64,000 nt of DNA from Demequina capsici (GCF_032102965.1 NZ_CP134880.1:744001-808000); one strand, 5' to 3'. Positions 35,157 through 45,012 are shown, counted from the stretch's first letter. The notes: generated by a model from the letters alone, not told the origin. Program-made: numbers and translations.

Positions 35157-35952
35157 CGCTCCTATCGGGGTGTTCGACTCGGGCGTCGGCGGGTTGACCG
35201 TGGCGCGAGCGATCATGGACATGCTTCCGCACGAGTCCATCCACTACGTCGGTGACACCAAGTTCGGCCCGTACGGTCCGCTGCCCATCCAGGAGGTGCG
35301 GCAGCACGCGCTCGACATCATGGACGCGCTCGTCGACGATGGCGTGAAGATGCTCGTCATCGCCTGCAACACCGCCTCTGCGGCGGTGCTCCGTGACGCA
35401 CGCGAGCGGTTCTCGGCCGAGCGTGGCGTGCCGGTGGTCGAGGTCATCATCCCGGCGGCGCGACGCGCGGCCTCGCTGACGAAGGAGGGCCGCGTCGGCG
35501 TGATCGGGACCGTGGCGACGATGACGTCGGGCGCCTATGCGGACGCGCTCGCGGCCGCGCCGCAGATCGAGGTCACCAGCCAGGCCTGCCCCAGGTTCGT
35601 CGAGCTCGTCGAGGCGGGCGTCACGTCGGGCCCGGAGGTCATCGAGGTGGCGGAGGAGTACCTGGCGCCGCTGAAGGACGCGCAGGTCGACACGGTCATC
35701 CTGGGCTGCACCCACTACCCGATGCTCGCCGGCGCCATCGGCTACGTCATGGGCCCGGACGTCACGCTCGTCGACTCGGCGACGGAGACGGCGATCGACG
35801 TGTACCGCGCCCTCGTGAAGGCGGGGCTGGAGCGGGCGCCGCATTCGGTTCCCGTGCACCGCTTCTTCGCGACGGGGGAGAAGGAGCGCTTCGAGCGGCT
35901 CGCCCAGCGCTTCCTTGGCCCCGTGGTCGGCTCCGTGGAGGACCTTTCGTGA
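35149..35952 (+). CDS. murI: Glutamate racemase (267 aa)
   Basis: Makes D-glutamate for peptidoglycan. Both catalytic cysteines are present: IACNTASAA and LGCTHYPML. Substrate motifs [12 protein letters not shown] and GDTKFGPYG are intact. GGAGG lies 5 nt before ATG 35149, within the end of DUF2017. The MBL gene follows by GTGA overlap. Confidence 0.96.
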   Translation: MSDAPIGVFDSGVGGLTVARAIMDMLPHESIHYVGDTKFGPYGPLPIQEVRQHALDIMDALVDDGVKMLVIACNTASAAVLRDARERFSAERGVPVVEVIIPAARRAASLTKEGRVGVIGTVATMTSGAYADALAAAPQIEVTSQACPRFVELVEAGVTSGPEVIEVAEEYLAPLKDAQVDTVILGCTHYPMLAGAIGYVMGPDVTLVDSATETAIDVYRALVKAGLERAPHSVPVHRFFATGEKERFERLAQRFLGPVVGSVEDLS

Positions 35953-36716
35953 GGCTCACCGTCGTCGGCTGCTCGGGCTCGCTGCCCGGACCGGCGTCCC
36001 CGGCCTCGTGCTACCTGCTGCAGGCGGACGACGCGGACGGTCGCACGTGGAGCATCGTCCTGGACCTGGGCTCCGGTTCGGTCGGAGCGCTGCAACGGTA
36101 TGTGGACCCGCGCGACGTGGATGCGATCGCGATCTCGCATACGCATGCGGACCACTGCGCGGACCTGGCGGTGCTCGACGTCCTGCTGAAGTACCACCCT
36201 GACGGCCCCATCGCGCTGCCGGTCCACGGTCCGTTCGGACTGGCGACGAGGATCGCCGAGCTGAGGGGCGCCGACGACCATTCGGAGGCGCTCCCCGCGT
36301 ATGCATGGCAGCCGGGCGCGCCCGTGTCGATCGGGCCGATGACGGTCACGTGCGCCGCGGTGGAGCACCCTGTGCCTGCGTACGGGCTGCGGATCGAGGG
36401 ACCGTCCGAGCAGGGCGGCACCGCGGTGCTCGCATACTCGGGCGACTGCGACGTCTGCCCTGGTCTGGGCGAGGTGGCGGCCGACGCGGACGTGCTGCTG
36501 TGCGAGGCGTCGTTCCTCGAGTCGGAGGATGCGCCGCGCGGACTTCATCTCACCGGTGCGCGCGCGGGCCAGGTGGCGCAGGTCGCCGGCGTGGGCCGTC
36601 TGCTCCTCACGCATGTGCCGCCGTGGACCGAGCCCTACGAGGTGGTGGCGGAGGCGGCCGCGGAGTATGCGGGCCCGCTCGACGCGGTCCACGCCGGCAT
36701 GCGCGTGTCGTTGTAG
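35949..36716 (+). CDS. MBL-fold metallohydrolase, Rv1339-like (255 aa)
   Basis: Metallo-beta-lactamase fold with the metal motif [11 protein letters not shown], a second histidine ([10 protein letters not shown]), the aspartate in YSGDCD and the late histidine in LTHVPPW. The murI-MBL-rph-rdgB order is that of Mtb Rv1338-Rv1341; Rv1339 has been described as an atypical cyclic-AMP phosphodiesterase, so a cyclic nucleotide or phosphodiester substrate is plausible here (inference from orthology). GTG start overlaps murI. Confidence 0.86.
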   Translation: MRLTVVGCSGSLPGPASPASCYLLQADDADGRTWSIVLDLGSGSVGALQRYVDPRDVDAIAISHTHADHCADLAVLDVLLKYHPDGPIALPVHGPFGLATRIAELRGADDHSEALPAYAWQPGAPVSIGPMTVTCAAVEHPVPAYGLRIEGPSEQGGTAVLAYSGDCDVCPGLGEVAADADVLLCEASFLESEDAPRGLHLTGARAGQVAQVAGVGRLLLTHVPPWTEPYEVVAEAAAEYAGPLDAVHAGMRVSL

Positions 36717-36783
36717 CGGGCGCGTCGTCGGCCTCGTGGGAGGCGTCCGGAGCGGACGTTCAGGGCGGGTAGTCTCGGGTGGC

Positions 36784-37512
36784 ATGACTGATCGCGCCGA
36801 TGGACGCCGCCCGGACCAGCTCCGACCCGTGACTCTCGAGCGAGGGTTCCAGACGAACGCCGAGGGCTCGTGCCTGGTGACGTTCGGAGGGACCCGCGTG
36901 CTGTGCTCCGCGTCGTTCACCGTGGGAGTGCCGCGGTGGAAGAAGGGCTCCGGCGAAGGCTGGGTCACCGCCGAGTACGCGATGCTTCCCCGGGCGACCA
37001 ACACCCGCAACGATCGTGAGAGCGTGCGTGGCAAGATCGGCGGTCGCACCATGGAGATCTCGCGGCTCATCGGCCGCTCGCTGCGCGCGGTGGTGGATGT
37101 GAAGGCGCTCGGCGAGAACACGATCGTGCTCGACTGCGATGTGATCGACGCCGACGGCGGCACGCGGACCGCGGCCATCACGGGCGCATACGTGGCGCTG
37201 GCGGACGCGATCGCATGGGGCCGTGCGAACGGTGCCATCGCTGCGGGTGCCAGGCCGCTGACCGGCTCCGTGTCCGCGATCTCCGTGGGCATCATCGACG
37301 GTACGCCGATGCTCGACCTGCCGTACGTCGAGGACGTGCGTGCGGAGACGGACATGAACGTGGTCATGACCGGCGATGGCGGCTTCGTCGAGGTGCAGGG
37401 AACGGCCGAGGGCAAGCCGTTCAGCAAGGCCGAGCTGGACGCGCTCCTGGAGCTCGCGACCCTGGGCAACCTGGAGCTCGCGGAACTGCAGCGGAAGGCC
37501 CTGGAGGGCTGA
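36784..37512 (+). CDS. rph: Ribonuclease PH (242 aa)
   Basis: Phosphorolytic 3'-exoribonuclease that trims tRNA 3' ends. Motifs: [53 protein letters not shown] (core [10 protein letters not shown]) and the [16 protein letters not shown] catalytic region. Full length. ATG 36784 follows TAGTCT (36770-36775) by 8 nt: leaderless. rdgB starts 5 bp after its stop. Relevant here because several tRNAs and tmRNA in the window lack an encoded CCA. Confidence 0.96.
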   Translation: MTDRADGRRPDQLRPVTLERGFQTNAEGSCLVTFGGTRVLCSASFTVGVPRWKKGSGEGWVTAEYAMLPRATNTRNDRESVRGKIGGRTMEISRLIGRSLRAVVDVKALGENTIVLDCDVIDADGGTRTAAITGAYVALADAIAWGRANGAIAAGARPLTGSVSAISVGIIDGTPMLDLPYVEDVRAETDMNVVMTGDGGFVEVQGTAEGKPFSKAELDALLELATLGNLELAELQRKALEG

Positions 37513-37516
37513 GCCG

Positions 37517-38140
37517 ATGAGCGAGACCCGCCCGATCGTCGCGTTCGCGACCCACAACGCCCACAAGATCGACGAGGTCTACTCCATCCTGCGCGAGCGG
37601 GTGCCGGGCCTCGAGCGTGGTCACCTCTTGAGCGCCGCGGAGGCGGGTGCCCCTGCCCCGGTGGAGTCGGGCATCTCCTACGAGCAGAACGCGCTCATCA
37701 AGGCGCGGGAGCTGTCGCGGCTCACGGGGCTGCCAGCGATCGCCGACGACTCCGGTCTGAGCGTGGACGTGATGGGCGGCGCGCCGGGCATCTTCTCCGC
37801 GCTGTGGAGCGGTCGTCACGGTGCGGACAGGGAGAACCTCGAGCTCCTGCTCGCGCAGATGGAGGACATCCCTGACGCCAACCGGCAGGCGGCTTTCGTC
37901 TGCGCCGCGGTCATGGTGCACCCGGACGGTCGCGAGATCACGGAGATGGGGATCATGGGTGGCAAGCTCACGCGCGAGCCGGCGGGCGCACGGGGCTTCG
38001 GCTACGACCCGATCTTCATCGCCTGCGGCCAGAGCGTCACCAACGCCGAGCTGGACCCCGAGGTCAAGAATGCGATCTCGCACCGTGGAGCGGCGTTCCG
38101 CGCCCTCGCGCCGCACGTCGCGGCATTGCTGCCGCGCTGA
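37517..38140 (+). CDS. rdgB: Non-canonical purine NTP pyrophosphatase (207 aa)
   Basis: RdgB/HAM1 enzyme hydrolysing ITP, dITP and XTP to the monophosphates. Motifs: FATHNAHKIDEV, the catalytic ADDSGLSVD, GAPGIFSALWSG and GFGYDPIF. The last 26 bp of gene plus stop region are duplicated once immediately downstream (see repeat at 38120). Confidence 0.95.
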   Translation: MSETRPIVAFATHNAHKIDEVYSILRERVPGLERGHLLSAAEAGAPAPVESGISYEQNALIKARELSRLTGLPAIADDSGLSVDVMGGAPGIFSALWSGRHGADRENLELLLAQMEDIPDANRQAAFVCAAVMVHPDGREITEMGIMGGKLTREPAGARGFGYDPIFIACGQSVTNAELDPEVKNAISHRGAAFRALAPHVAALLPR

Positions 38141-38175
38141 GGGTGCAGGGCGGCATTGCTGCCGCGCTGAGGGTG
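38120..38175. repeat. Tandem duplication of the rdgB 3' end (30-bp period)
   Basis: A 26-bp unit covering the last codons and stop of rdgB (38120-38145) recurs exactly at 38150-38175 after CAGG. It probably arose by slippage; the second copy lies between the converging rdgB and NUDIX genes. No coding effect. Confidence 0.85.
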
Positions 38176-38179
38176 TGGG

Positions 38180-38725
38180 TCAGGGCAGGACGCCGCAGAA
38201 GGCGAGCGCCTGCTTGAGGAGCGCCTCCTGGCCGCCCATCATCTCGCCGGCGATGTCCTCCGAGGCTGCTTCCTCGGGGGTGAACCAGGCGATGTCGAGC
38301 GCGTTCTGGCTGGGCTCGCAGTCGCCGTCCACGGGTACCACGAAGGCGAGGGCGACGGCGTGCTGCCGGGAGTCGTGGTACTTGGTGATGCCACGGGTCG
38401 GGAAGTACTCGGCGACGCTGAACGGCGCGGGGTCGAGCGGGAGCCGGGGGAGCGCGACGGCGCCCAGGTCCTTCTCGAGGTTGCGCACCAGCGCGTCGCG
38501 GATGGTCTCGTGGTACATCACGCGGCCTGCGACGATGGCGCGCGAGATGACGCCGTCGTCGTCGGCTCTGAGGAGGAGTCCTACGTGCGTGAGCTCGCCT
38601 CGGGGATTGATCCGGACGGGGATCGCGTTGACGTACAGCAAGGGAAGCTCGCTGCGGACGTGGTTCAGCTCTCTGTCGCTGAGCCAGCCCGAGGGCTCGG
38701 AAGGCAGTTCGGCCATATCCGTCAT
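38180..38725 (-). CDS. NUDIX-fold protein, DUF4916 type (181 aa)
   Basis: NUDIX-related fold with N-terminal GWLSDRELNHVRSELPLLYVNAIPVR typical of DUF4916. The box is degenerate: in GRVMYHETIRDALVRNLEKDLG the REUXEE core has become RNLEKD, so metal-dependent pyrophosphatase activity is doubtful. Full family length. It converges on rdgB, an unrelated nucleotide-cleaning enzyme. Function uncertain. Confidence 0.78.
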   Translation of the reverse strand: MTDMAELPSEPSGWLSDRELNHVRSELPLLYVNAIPVRINPRGELTHVGLLLRADDDGVISRAIVAGRVMYHETIRDALVRNLEKDLGAVALPRLPLDPAPFSVAEYFPTRGITKYHDSRQHAVALAFVVPVDGDCEPSQNALDIAWFTPEEAASEDIAGEMMGGQEALLKQALAFCGVLP

Positions 38726-38823
38726 GAGTCTTTTCTACCGCGCCCGGGCGTGTGCCTCGCACATGCGCGCCGGGCGTGACAACCTGAGAGCTGGGAAATG
38801 AAAGCCGAGCCGAGTGCGTTAAG

Positions 38824-38839
38824 ATACCCCCCAGGGTAT
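38824..38839. promoter_or_regulatory. Third CsoR/CstR-type operator, over the thioredoxin promoter
   Basis: A 16-mer with ATACCC and GGGTAT arms around CCCA. Its last three bases start a TATTAA -10 (38837-38842), the same geometry as at the rhodanese promoter (7345). It is 20 bp upstream of the trxA start and just downstream of a T/A-containing -35 region (GCGTTAAG). Confidence 0.68.
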
Positions 38840-38858
38840 TAATGCCGAGAGAGGAATC

Positions 38859-39227
38859 ATGGCTACCGTCAACCTGACCACCGACACGTTCGAAGAGACC
38901 GTCGCGAAGGACGGCATCGTCCTCGTCGACTTCTGGGCCGACTGGTGCGGCCCGTGCAAGCGCTTCGCGCCGATCTTCGAGGAGTCCTCGAAGGAGCACG
39001 GCGACATCGTGCACGCCAAGGTCGACACCGAGGAGCACCAGGAGCTGAGCATCAAGTACGGGATCACCGCGATCCCCACGCTGATGGCCTTCCGTGACGG
39101 CATCATGGTGTTCAACCAGGCCGGCGCGCTCCCTGGCCCCGCGCTGAAGCAGCTCGTCGACGCCGTCGAGGGCCTCGACATGGACGAGGTCCGCCAGAAG
39201 ATCGCAGAGCACGAGTCCCAGGCCTGA
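38859..39227 (+). CDS. trxA: Thioredoxin (122 aa)
   Basis: Single thioredoxin domain with the redox motif WADWCGPCKRFAPI and the cis-proline in AIPTLMAFRDG. A C-terminal helix of about 15 residues exceeds the usual length. No signal peptide, so cytoplasmic. GAGAGGA precedes ATG 38859. Thioredoxins reduce protein persulfides, which together with the CstR-like operator suggests a role in sulfane-sulfur stress rather than being the general housekeeping copy (inference). Confidence 0.92.
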   Translation: MATVNLTTDTFEETVAKDGIVLVDFWADWCGPCKRFAPIFEESSKEHGDIVHAKVDTEEHQELSIKYGITAIPTLMAFRDGIMVFNQAGALPGPALKQLVDAVEGLDMDEVRQKIAEHESQA

Positions 39228-39273
39228 GCCCGGCTCCACGACGCGTCGGGCGTGAGCCCGATCCCAGACCTCG

Positions 39274-39306
39274 CGCGCGGGTCGACCCTCCCGGTCGGCC
39301 CGCGCG
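39274..39306 (+). terminator. Hairpin after trxA
   Basis: CGCGCGGGTCGACC pairs with GGTCGGCCCGCGCG (one G-T) across a 5-nt loop, 46 bp after the trxA stop. It also lies downstream of the minus-strand tRNA-Leu. Confidence 0.65.
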
Positions 39307-39377
39307 TCGTCATGCTCGGTGAGACGAGCCCTCGCGGCATCGGCTCGCCCTGAGCAGCCGACGCCCGAGCGCCACGG

Positions 39378-39459
<82 letters not shown>

Positions 39460-39597
39460 GCGACGCCAGTGTACGGGCGCACGGCGCGACTGCTCGACGG
39501 CTTGCTGGGCACGTCCTTCCATGCCATCCGCGTCATAGTGACCGCCTCTGTCCGTCTCCTGAAGTGAGAACGTCGAGGTCACGGGGGTGGAGGGACG

Positions 39598-40377
39598 ATG
39601 CATTCGACGAACAGGTTCGACGCGCGCTGGACGGCGATGCTCGACGATGCCTTCGCGGGCGTCGGCGTGAAGGTGCATGTGCAGCCGGTGGTCGAGCTGA
39701 CCACCGGCAGGGTGATGTCGTACGAGGCGTTCGCCCGCTTCGACAACCCCCAGGCGGGCGGGGCAGGCCCCGTCGTCTGGTTCGCCCGGGCGCGAGAGCG
39801 GGGGCAGGTGGGGGAGCTGCAGGCGGCTGTGCTGCGCGAGGTGCTGAGCCTCGCCCCGCGCCTGCCCGGAGGCGCGCTGCTGGGCGTCAACGTGGAGCCC
39901 GACGCGATCGCCTCGCCCCAGACGCGCGAGGTGCTGCTCGATCACGGCGACCTCACCGGCGTCGTCATCGAGCTCACCGAGCACGCCCCGTGGAGCTGGA
40001 GCGAGGTGGGGCCCACGGTCACGGAGCTGCGCGCCCGCGGGGCCAGGATGGCGATCGACGACGCCGGCACCGGCTACGCGGCTCTCGAGAAGATCGCGTT
40101 CCTGGACCCCGTCACGCTCAAGCTCGATCGCAGCATCGTCTCCGGCCTGGCGGCGTCACCCGACCAGGAGATCGCCATCGACCGGCTCGGGACGCTCGCC
40201 CGCCACGCGGGAGCGGTGCTCGTCGCCGAAGGCGTCGAGAGCCTCGATGACGCGCGCCGCCTGATCGACTGCGGCGTGCCCTACGCCCAGGGCTATCTGC
40301 TGGCCCCGCCGGGTCCGCCGTGGCCGGCTCCCGACCCTGTCGCCGTGCACGCCCTCGCGCGCATCACGGCCGCGTAG
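39598..40377 (+). CDS. Stand-alone EAL-domain phosphodiesterase (259 aa)
   Basis: The protein is a single EAL domain without sensor. Catalytic motifs are ELTEH, IDDAGTGYAAL, LKLDRSIV, AEGVES and QGYLLAPP, all well conserved; the signature itself reads EAF instead of EAL (SYEAFARF), where the glutamate is retained. It should hydrolyse c-di-GMP to pGpG. The stop is 6 bp from the converging bcp stop. ATG 39598 has GGAGG 8 nt upstream. Confidence 0.87.
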   Translation: MHSTNRFDARWTAMLDDAFAGVGVKVHVQPVVELTTGRVMSYEAFARFDNPQAGGAGPVVWFARARERGQVGELQAAVLREVLSLAPRLPGGALLGVNVEPDAIASPQTREVLLDHGDLTGVVIELTEHAPWSWSEVGPTVTELRARGARMAIDDAGTGYAALEKIAFLDPVTLKLDRSIVSGLAASPDQEIAIDRLGTLARHAGAVLVAEGVESLDDARRLIDCGVPYAQGYLLAPPGPPWPAPDPVAVHALARITAA

Positions 40378-40383
40378 CGGCGG

Positions 40384-40854
40384 TCAGGCGATCGCCAGGT
40401 CACGGCGCAGCTTGGCGACGTGACCGGTGGCCTTCACGTTGTACTGCGCCAGCTCGACGGCACCGTCCGGGCCGACCACCACCGTCGACCGGATCGAGCC
40501 GACGATCGTCTTGCCATAGTTGTTCTTCTCGCCCCAGGCGCCGTACGCCTCCTGGATGGCACGGTCCTCGTCGGACACGAGCGTGAAGGTGAGACCCTCC
40601 TTCTCGCGGAACTCCGCGAGCTTCGCAGGCGAGTCCTTCGAGATGCCGACCACGGTGTAGCCGGCGGCATTCAACGCGCTGAGGGAGTCGCGGAAGTCGC
40701 AGGCCTCGGTGGTGCAGCCCGGAGTCATCGCGGCCGGGTAGAAGTACAGGATGACGTGCTCCCCGCGGTGCTCGGCCAGGGTGAAGGTGCCCTGGTCGGT
40801 CGCTGCGGTGAAGTCCGGGGCGGCGTCGCCCTTGCTCAGTCGGATGTCGCTCAT
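40384..40854 (-). CDS. bcp: Thioredoxin-dependent peroxiredoxin (156 aa)
   Basis: BCP/PrxQ type. Peroxidatic cysteine in YPAAMTPGCTTEACDFRD with the resolving cysteine five residues later (CTTEAC), the atypical 2-Cys layout. LYFYP and GISKDSPAKLAEF are present. Reduced by thioredoxin, for which a gene lies 1.2 kb away. Start ATG 40852-40854 was chosen over an upstream in-frame ATG because the family begins with SDIRLSKGDAAPDF. Confidence 0.93.
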   Translation of the reverse strand: MSDIRLSKGDAAPDFTAATDQGTFTLAEHRGEHVILYFYPAAMTPGCTTEACDFRDSLSALNAAGYTVVGISKDSPAKLAEFREKEGLTFTLVSDEDRAIQEAYGAWGEKNNYGKTIVGSIRSTVVVGPDGAVELAQYNVKATGHVAKLRRDLAIA

Positions 40855-40988
40855 GGTGGTGCCAACGCTACCGGCGTGCACAGGATTCCGAACCGTGTGC
40901 GACGTCCACATCCGTGCTCGGCTCCCGGCCGCGCCTCGCGTGTGCCGCTACTCTGGCGCCGGGGCAGGGTGAGGGGAACGAGGGGACC

Positions 40989-43900
40989 ATGACCGACGAC
41001 GAGGTGGCTGGGCACCAGGCGCGATGCCCGATCTGCACAGAGCCGTGCGACCCCGGGGCGGAGCTCCGCTGCCGCAGGTGTCACGCGGACCTCAGGGATC
41101 CCGCGTTCGCGCAGATCGTCGAGCTCGACGCGCAGATCGCAGCCTTCCGCGCCGAGTACGACGCGCTCGCGGTGCGGTGGCAGCTCGTGCTCGCCGCCCG
41201 GAAGGCGTCATGGGCCGCGCTCAATCAGACGCGCGTGACGGCGGCCCCCCAGGTCGCGGCAGGCCCTGCGGCTCGACCTCCTTCACCTGTCGTGCGTCCG
41301 GGTTCGCCCCGCCGTCGCAGCACCCTCCGGGACTCGCTCACCGCACCCATGCTGCTCGGTCTGGCCGGCGCCACGCTGCTGATCGCCTCAGCAGTGGTGT
41401 TCGTGGCCGTCACCTGGGACACGTTCTTCCCGCCCGCGCAGGCGTTGCTGCTGCTCGTGCTCGCCGCAGCCACAGGCTGGCTCGCCGACTGGTTGACGCG
41501 ACGAGGTCTCGGAGTCTCGGCGGGCGCCGTGGGCGTGGTGTCCATGGCGTTCGCCGGCACCGCCGTGGTCGCGCTCGCGCGGGCGCTGACGGTGCTGGGG
41601 CCCTTCACGACAGCGGTCGCCGCCCTGGCGGCCGGGGCGGCAGGCACAGCGCTCGCGCGTCGCGGCATCGCGTGGGTCGCCGCAACGTCCGCCGTGGCTC
41701 TCGCGGTCGCAGGCCTGGGCGCGGCATTCGCCGGAGGCTTCGAGCACGGGGTCGTCGGATGGACGGTCTGGGGAAGCGGCGCCGCTGCGGCATTGGCGCT
41801 CCTGTCGCGACGATGGCTCGACGGCACCCCGCGCACGGCTCTCGAGCATGCATCCGTGGGGCTCGTTCCCGTGATCGCCCTCGGCGCCGTGCTGCTGGGC
41901 TGGGGAGACGCCCAGATCGCGTGGGCGTGGCTTCCCGCGGCTGTCGGCGTCGGCATGGTGGCGTGGCTGCCCGCCATCGCCGCGATGCCCGCCGTGGCGG
42001 TCGCCACCGGCGTCGGCGCTGCCATGGCGTCGGCCCTGCCCGACCCGGGTGCGGCGATGATCCTCGTGGCGGCGCTCGCCTCCGCGGCGCTCGCGGGCGG
42101 GCTCCGGTTCCCTGAGCATCGGATCGCGATCCTCAGAGGGCTGCTCCCTGCCGCTGTCGGCACGGGCATCGCAGCCCTGGGCGTCCTCGGTGACTCGGTC
42201 GTCGCGCTCGGCAACGATGGCACGGAGGCGGCGCTCACGCAGGAGCCCGGGATGCTGCTCGCCGGGCTCGTGTGCGCCGCGCTCGCGACCCTGGTGATAC
42301 GCGGCTGGGACGCGCCGCAGGCCGACGGGGTGGTCTTCGGCGGCGCTGTGCTTCTGGTCGCCCTCCTGCCGCCCATCGCAGTCGAGCTGCGGCCAGAGCC
42401 CACGGCCGCCGGCCTCTCGGTGGCGACCGTGCTCGTGGCCGTCGCCGGTGCGGGCGTGGCGCGTGCCTGGCAGTCCGGCCCCGCGCGCCGGCTCATCTCG
42501 GTCGTGGCAGTCGCGCTCGGCGGTGTTGGCGGCCTGCTCGCGGTCGCGGCATGGGCTGACGCAGGGTCCTCGACGGAGGTCTCGGCACTTGCGCTGGCGG
42601 TGCCTGTGGCTCTTGCCGCAGGGCTGGCGCGATGGTTCCCGCGCGCCCTTGGATCCCTCGCGTTCGCGCTGCCGTCGCTGGGCGTGGCGGCGACCGTGCT
42701 GAGGCTGACCGCCGATGCAGGGTGGGCGATGGCCGCCCTGGCACTCTCCGGCACGGTGCTGGCGTGGATCGCGTCCCGGATGTCGTCGATCCGGCGCCTC
42801 TGGGCGCTGCCCGGTGCAGTCCCCGCGCTCCTCGCCGTCTGCATCGCGGGACTGGTCACCGTCTCCCAGCTCGCCGCGTGGGCGGTCTCGAGCGGCGAGA
42901 GGGAGCCGACGCTCACGCACCCCGCACTCGGCGTCACGATGGTCGCGGGTGTGCTCGCGGCCGCTTCCGCGAGGCCACGAGCACGGGCTCGCGCGCTGCC
43001 GCGTGCCGGCCGCGCAGATCTCAGGGCCGCGATCGAGATCGCGGGCGTGGCTGCGCTCCTCGCCGCCGCGATGCAGGTGGTGCTCGCCTGCGACGCAGGC
43101 GGCATGGTGCTCACGGCGGTCGCTGCCGTCGGTGTGGGGACGTCGCTCGTGGTCGCGGCATCGGCGTGGTGGTGGGACGCTCCCGCCGCTCGCCTCGCAG
43201 CATTCCTGGGTGCCAGCATCTGGACATCGATGCTCGCCGTCATGGTGCTCATGGCGATCGCCGAAGGCGCCGTCGTCGGCTGGCGGGGCGCGCTCGTCGT
43301 CAGTCTGGCCTCCGTCGCGCTCATCCTCGGCGCGCGATGGCGTGCGACCGTGACGGTGCCGTTCGTCGTCGCGGTGCTGCCGCTGCTTCCGGCAGCGCTC
43401 GTGACCGAGGCGTGGGGCAGGCTCGACGTGACAAGCCTGACTGCCGCAGCCATGGGCGCCGCCGCCTCGTGGGTGCTCACCATGCTCCCTCGCCGCGTCG
43501 CTCGGCGTGCCGCGCTCGGACTCGTCACGTCCGCATTGGTGACCCTGCCAGCCATCGTGCTCGCCGGCGGCGACTGGATGCTGCGACTGCTCGCGCCCTG
43601 GGATCGCGGGGCGACCGCGAGCTGGAGCCTCACGCCTGTGCTGCTCGCGGCGGCGATCGGCACCGGCGTCATGGCGACCCCCTGGGGCCGGCTCCAGCGC
43701 GTGTGGATCGTCGTGGCGCTTCTCATCGGGTCGCTCGCCGCCCTTCCTGCGTCGCTGGCGTGGGTCATCGCCGCGGTCGCCGCGATCGGGAGCGTGCTGG
43801 TGCCTACCCGGTTCGGCCTGCGCGCGCGGCACTCCTTCGTCCTCGCGGCCGTGGCTGTGCCGTGGGCGGGGCCGCACGCGTGGCCGATGTCAGGGGTGAT

Positions 43901-44714
43901 GCTCGCACTGGCGTTGGTGCTCGCCGTCCTCGCGCGTCGCGACCACGCACGCAGGTCGTGGCTCGCCCATTCGAGCCTGCTCGCTCTTTCACTGTCAGCG
44001 TGGCTCGCGTGCGTAGGCGCCGATGCCTCGCCGCTCGCTCCCGCGCTCGCGGTCGGCACCTACGGCGCGGGCCTGTCGGCGTTGCTTCGGCTGCGCCTGC
44101 TGGTGCGCGATCACGCGGTGACAGGGCTGTCGGTGATCTCCGTGCTGGCCGCCGGCGCCGCAATCGACATGCACAGTCTCACGTACGCGGGTCTCACCTC
44201 GCTCGTCGCATCCGCGGCGTGGCTGGTGCTGCGCCCGGAGGTGGGTCTCATCGCGCGGTGGATCGCAGGGATCTTCGCAACAGCAGGAATCGGTCTGCTG
44301 CTCGTGAGCGCGGGGATCGACACGCTCGAGGCCTACACGCTGGCGCCCGCTGTCTGGGCGATCGCCGAGGGTGTCGCGTGGATGCGGAGGGACGTCCAGG
44401 TGCCGAGCGTCACAGCCGTCGGCGGCGGGCTGGCGCTCGCGATCGTGCCCAGCGTGATCGCGCTGGCGATCCAGCCGGGCGCGCTGGTGCGCACCTTGCT
44501 GCTCACTGTGGCGATCGCCTTCCTGGCCTTCGCCACAGTGCTGCTCCGTTGGCTCGCACCCGCCGTCGCGGCAGCCTCGACGGCCATCGCGGTCGCGCTC
44601 GCACAACTGCTCGTCGCGGACCAGCTGCTGCCCAGGTGGGTCTCGTTCGCGGTCGTCGGGGCGGTGCTGATCGCGCTCGCGGCGACGTACGAGAGGCTCA
44701 AGGAGCTGCGCTGA
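40989..44714 (+). CDS. Giant polytopic membrane protein, SCO7613 type (1241 aa)
   Basis: N-terminal cytoplasmic part with a zinc ribbon (CPICTEPC...CRRCHADL, about 13-38) and a short helix, then from about residue 120 some 30 hydrophobic segments to the end. Such proteins are known from actinobacteria as SCO7613 C-terminal-domain membrane proteins; function unknown. GAGGGG lies upstream of ATG 40989. The gene is followed by tRNA-Lys and the island. The codon use is that of the chromosome, so it is outside the island. Confidence 0.8.
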   Translation: MTDDEVAGHQARCPICTEPCDPGAELRCRRCHADLRDPAFAQIVELDAQIAAFRAEYDALAVRWQLVLAARKASWAALNQTRVTAAPQVAAGPAARPPSPVVRPGSPRRRSTLRDSLTAPMLLGLAGATLLIASAVVFVAVTWDTFFPPAQALLLLVLAAATGWLADWLTRRGLGVSAGAVGVVSMAFAGTAVVALARALTVLGPFTTAVAALAAGAAGTALARRGIAWVAATSAVALAVAGLGAAFAGGFEHGVVGWTVWGSGAAAALALLSRRWLDGTPRTALEHASVGLVPVIALGAVLLGWGDAQIAWAWLPAAVGVGMVAWLPAIAAMPAVAVATGVGAAMASALPDPGAAMILVAALASAALAGGLRFPEHRIAILRGLLPAAVGTGIAALGVLGDSVVALGNDGTEAALTQEPGMLLAGLVCAALATLVIRGWDAPQADGVVFGGAVLLVALLPPIAVELRPEPTAAGLSVATVLVAVAGAGVARAWQSGPARRLISVVAVALGGVGGLLAVAAWADAGSSTEVSALALAVPVALAAGLARWFPRALGSLAFALPSLGVAATVLRLTADAGWAMAALALSGTVLAWIASRMSSIRRLWALPGAVPALLAVCIAGLVTVSQLAAWAVSSGEREPTLTHPALGVTMVAGVLAAASARPRARARALPRAGRADLRAAIEIAGVAALLAAAMQVVLACDAGGMVLTAVAAVGVGTSLVVAASAWWWDAPAARLAAFLGASIWTSMLAVMVLMAIAEGAVVGWRGALVVSLASVALILGARWRATVTVPFVVAVLPLLPAALVTEAWGRLDVTSLTAAAMGAAASWVLTMLPRRVARRAALGLVTSALVTLPAIVLAGGDWMLRLLAPWDRGATASWSLTPVLLAAAIGTGVMATPWGRLQRVWIVVALLIGSLAALPASLAWVIAAVAAIGSVLVPTRFGLRARHSFVLAAVAVPWAGPHAWPMSGVMLALALVLAVLARRDHARRSWLAHSSLLALSLSAWLACVGADASPLAPALAVGTYGAGLSALLRLRLLVRDHAVTGLSVISVLAAGAAIDMHSLTYAGLTSLVASAAWLVLRPEVGLIARWIAGIFATAGIGLLLVSAGIDTLEAYTLAPAVWAIAEGVAWMRRDVQVPSVTAVGGGLALAIVPSVIALAIQPGALVRTLLLTVAIAFLAFATVLLRWLAPAVAAASTAIAVALAQLLVADQLLPRWVSFAVVGAVLIALAATYERLKELR

Positions 44715-44789
44715 CGGCCGCGTCCACGCGGCTCTCTGGTCGATTTCACGTATCTACGATCACCTGCTATTGTTGTTTCTCGCGCACGA

Positions 44790-44865
<76 letters not shown>

Positions 44866-44869
44866 ACGG

Positions 44870-44913
44870 CATCTTCTCGATTGGAATCGCAAGAATTCGC
44901 GATTGGGAAGATG
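44870..44913. repeat. Nested inverted repeats just behind tRNA-Lys
   Basis: Outer arms CATCTTC (44870-44876) and GAAGATG (44907-44913); inner arms AATCGC (44885-44890) and GCGATT (44899-44904). It could form a cruciform or act as the tRNA terminator. Its position 5 bp from the CCA makes a recombinase-related role conceivable. Confidence 0.5.
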
Positions 44914-45012
44914 AGTCAAGATTCAGGGCGGTTCGGTCACTCTAGACGGGTGGCGGGGCCGCCCTTAGTCGTATCTGCGGGGGATCGCGGCCTGATTGCT
45001 GCGGAAACGAGC

